A stretch of DNA of 6,051 nt, from assembly GCA_035629935.1 (NCBI GenBank), contig DASQLQ010000026.1, forward strand, positions 1-6,051. Reading direction: 5' to 3'. Position numbers and translations under genes: made by a program. Below the pieces are notes generated by a model, which was not told the origin of the DNA, did not search any database, and worked only from the letters and a program-made list of their open reading frames with translations. This DNA is from DASQLQ01 sp035629935. GTDB lineage: Bacteria; Actinomycetota; CADDZG01; WHSQ01. Below, piece after piece: positions 5,295-6,051 of the stretch. Numbering within the stretch: the first letter of the stretch is position 1; every line of letters starts with the position of its first letter.

Positions 5295-5776
5295 CTATGC
5301 CGCTTTTGGGCCGCTTCTATCTCCTCGACCGCGCGTTCGTGCCCCTCGTAGCCCTTGGTCGAAGAGCTCTTCTCGGGCTCGAGCATCTTGTACACATCGA
5401 AGAAGTGCTCGATCTCGGCCCGCAAAGCGTCGCTCAACTCGCTTATATCGCCGATGGTCTCCCAGAAAGGATCGTCGGGCACGCAGATGATCTTGGCGTC
5501 CGGCCCGGCCTCGTCCTCCATCCAGAAGATCCCGATAGGTCTAGCTTTGAGCCAGCAGCCCGGGAACGTTGGGTCGTTAACCAGAACGAGTGCGTCCAGC
5601 GGGTCCCCGTCCTCCCCGAGAGTCTCTGGAAAGAATCCATAGTCGGCCGGGTAGGTCATCGCCGATAGAAGGCGGCGATCGAGGCGCATGACACCTCGCT
5701 CGTGGTCGTACTCGTACTTGTTACGGCTCCCCTTGGGGATCTCCACGACCACATCGACGAACTCTGCACGGTCCAT
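5291..5776 (-). CDS. ppa: Inorganic pyrophosphatase, family I (soluble)
   Basis: Hydrolyses pyrophosphate to two phosphates in the cytoplasm, using Mg2+. It has 161 residues; bacterial family I enzymes are about 160-180. The active site looks intact compared with E. coli: E12, K20, E22, R34, Y42 and Y46 (YPADYGF), the signature DGDPLD with D56, D58 and D61, DEAGPDAK with D88, D93 and K95, and YKMLEPEK near 129-136. The ATG at 5776 starts just before the family homology. The open frame extends to 5995, but that stretch is the antisense of the neighbouring gene. No Shine-Dalgarno is seen; a TAGGAT box ends 8 nt upstream, suggesting a leaderless mRNA. It is the first gene of a two-gene unit, and its TGA overlaps the transporter ATG. 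Besides general housekeeping, it could draw off pyrophosphate released by MoaC and by MPT adenylylation. Confidence 0.96.
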   Translation of the reverse strand: MDRAEFVDVVVEIPKGSRNKYEYDHERGVMRLDRRLLSAMTYPADYGFFPETLGEDGDPLDALVLVNDPTFPGCWLKARPIGIFWMEDEAGPDAKIICVPDDPFWETIGDISELSDALRAEIEHFFDVYKMLEPEKSSSTKGYEGHERAVEEIEAAQKRHR

Positions 5777-5782
5777 GAACAG

Positions 5783-5796
5783 GCATCCTAGGATGC
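5783..5796. promoter_or_regulatory. Perfect 14-bp palindrome carrying divergent TAGGAT -10 boxes
   Basis: GCATCCTAGGATGC is an exact inverted repeat centred at 5789.5. It contains TAGGAT on the plus strand (5789-5794) and TAGGAT on the minus strand (5790-5785). The divergent start codons lie almost symmetrically, 9 nt beyond the plus box (5804) and 8 nt beyond the minus box (5776). I read it as one bidirectional promoter core giving two leaderless mRNAs. It could instead be, or also be, an operator for a dimeric repressor. No -35 is evident on either strand. Confidence 0.55.
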
Positions 5797-5803
5797 TCCC
5801 CTC

Positions 5804-6051
5804 ATGGGGCGGAGATTCAAGGTCGGCGGTTGGCGCAAGATCACCACTGCTACGTGGGATGCGCCGAACGATCCTCAGATCTACGGCGATGTAGACGTCG
5901 ATGCCGGCGCGGTGTTGGACTTCATCCGCGAAGCGAGGGAAAAAGCCGACGTAAAGCTGACGGTGACCCACGTCGTCGGGAAAGCACTCGCACACGCCCT
6001 CAACGAGAACCCCGATCTCAACGTCAGGCTCTACCGGGGCAACTTCATCGA
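5804..6051 (+). CDS. 2-oxo acid dehydrogenase acyltransferase (E2) catalytic-domain protein, 3' end outside window
   Basis: The first 82 codons plus two bases are visible. The product opens MGRRFKVGGWRKITTATWD and continues with NDPQIYGDVDVDAG, LTVTHVVGKALAHAL and NPDLNVRLYRG. This matches the beginning of the catalytic domain of dihydrolipoyl acyltransferases (the fold shared with chloramphenicol acetyltransferase). A TAG in the same frame at 5789-5791 lies upstream with no start codon between, so the ATG at 5804 is the only start and there is no room for an N-terminal lipoyl or E1/E3-binding domain. It is therefore a stand-alone acyltransferase-like protein, not a complete E2. The HxxxD catalytic motif would lie near the C-terminus and cannot be checked. 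It shares a palindromic promoter region with divergent ppa. Its substrate is unknown. Confidence 0.82.
   Translation, partial: MGRRFKVGGWRKITTATWDAPNDPQIYGDVDVDAGAVLDFIREAREKADVKLTVTHVVGKALAHALNENPDLNVRLYRGNFI

Noticed and set aside
4743..5351. Plus-strand open frame of 202 codons opposite the transporter
   Set aside because: It is a charged, Asp/Arg/Gln-rich translation of antisense membrane-protein codons, with no start signal.
5797..5810. CCCC-TCAT-GGGG inverted repeat over the acyltransferase start codon
   Set aside because: A 4-bp stem with a tiny loop is expected often in GC-rich DNA; nothing further supports it.
5777..5995. 73-residue N-terminal extension of the pyrophosphatase
   Set aside because: It is antisense to the acyltransferase gene, and the pyrophosphatase is of normal length from 5776.

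Overview
The window is high-GC, gene-dense bacterial DNA (about 60-65% G+C by eye). Most of it is a molybdenum cofactor (Moco) biosynthesis and molybdate uptake locus. I recognise nine genes, two of them cut by the window ends. The G+C, the TANNNT-type -10 boxes placed 7-9 nt before start codons (a leaderless arrangement) and the protein flavour suggest an actinomycete-type organism (Actinomycetota, possibly a deep-branching or environmental lineage). That placement is inference. There are no RNA genes, CRISPR arrays, insertion sequences or phage genes.

Layout from left to right: moaA (minus, C-terminal end outside the window); a small secreted protein of unknown function (plus); moaC, moeA and a moaD-moaB fusion, forming a tight minus-strand operon read from 3660 down to 1249; moaE (plus), divergent from the fusion; a MOT1-type molybdate transporter and a family I inorganic pyrophosphatase (minus, read ppa then transporter, overlapping by 4 nt); and the first 82 codons of a lipoyl-domain-free 2-oxo acid dehydrogenase acyltransferase-like protein (plus, running off the right end). 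Orientation flips repeatedly. The convergent pairs share 4-nt palindromic stop signals (TTAA and CTAG), and the divergent pairs are separated by only 27-89 nt.

How the genes work together: the transporter would bring in molybdate. MoaA and MoaC convert GTP to cyclic pyranopterin monophosphate (cPMP), releasing pyrophosphate. The MoaD half of the fusion and MoaE form molybdopterin (MPT) synthase. The MoaB/MogA half adenylylates MPT, again releasing pyrophosphate, and MoeA inserts molybdate. The pyrophosphatase could pull the two pyrophosphate-releasing steps. The E1-like activator of MoaD (MoeB) and the nucleotide-attaching enzymes are not in the window.

The most unusual item is the MoaD-MoaB fusion. 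The Gly-Gly of MoaD, which must be a free C-terminus to carry sulfur, is buried at residues 78-79 of a 241-residue protein and followed directly by the MoaB fold. Also notable are a perfect 14-bp palindrome holding a TAGGAT -10 box on each strand between two apparently leaderless genes, and a strong hairpin for the secreted-protein transcript that lies inside the moaC coding region.
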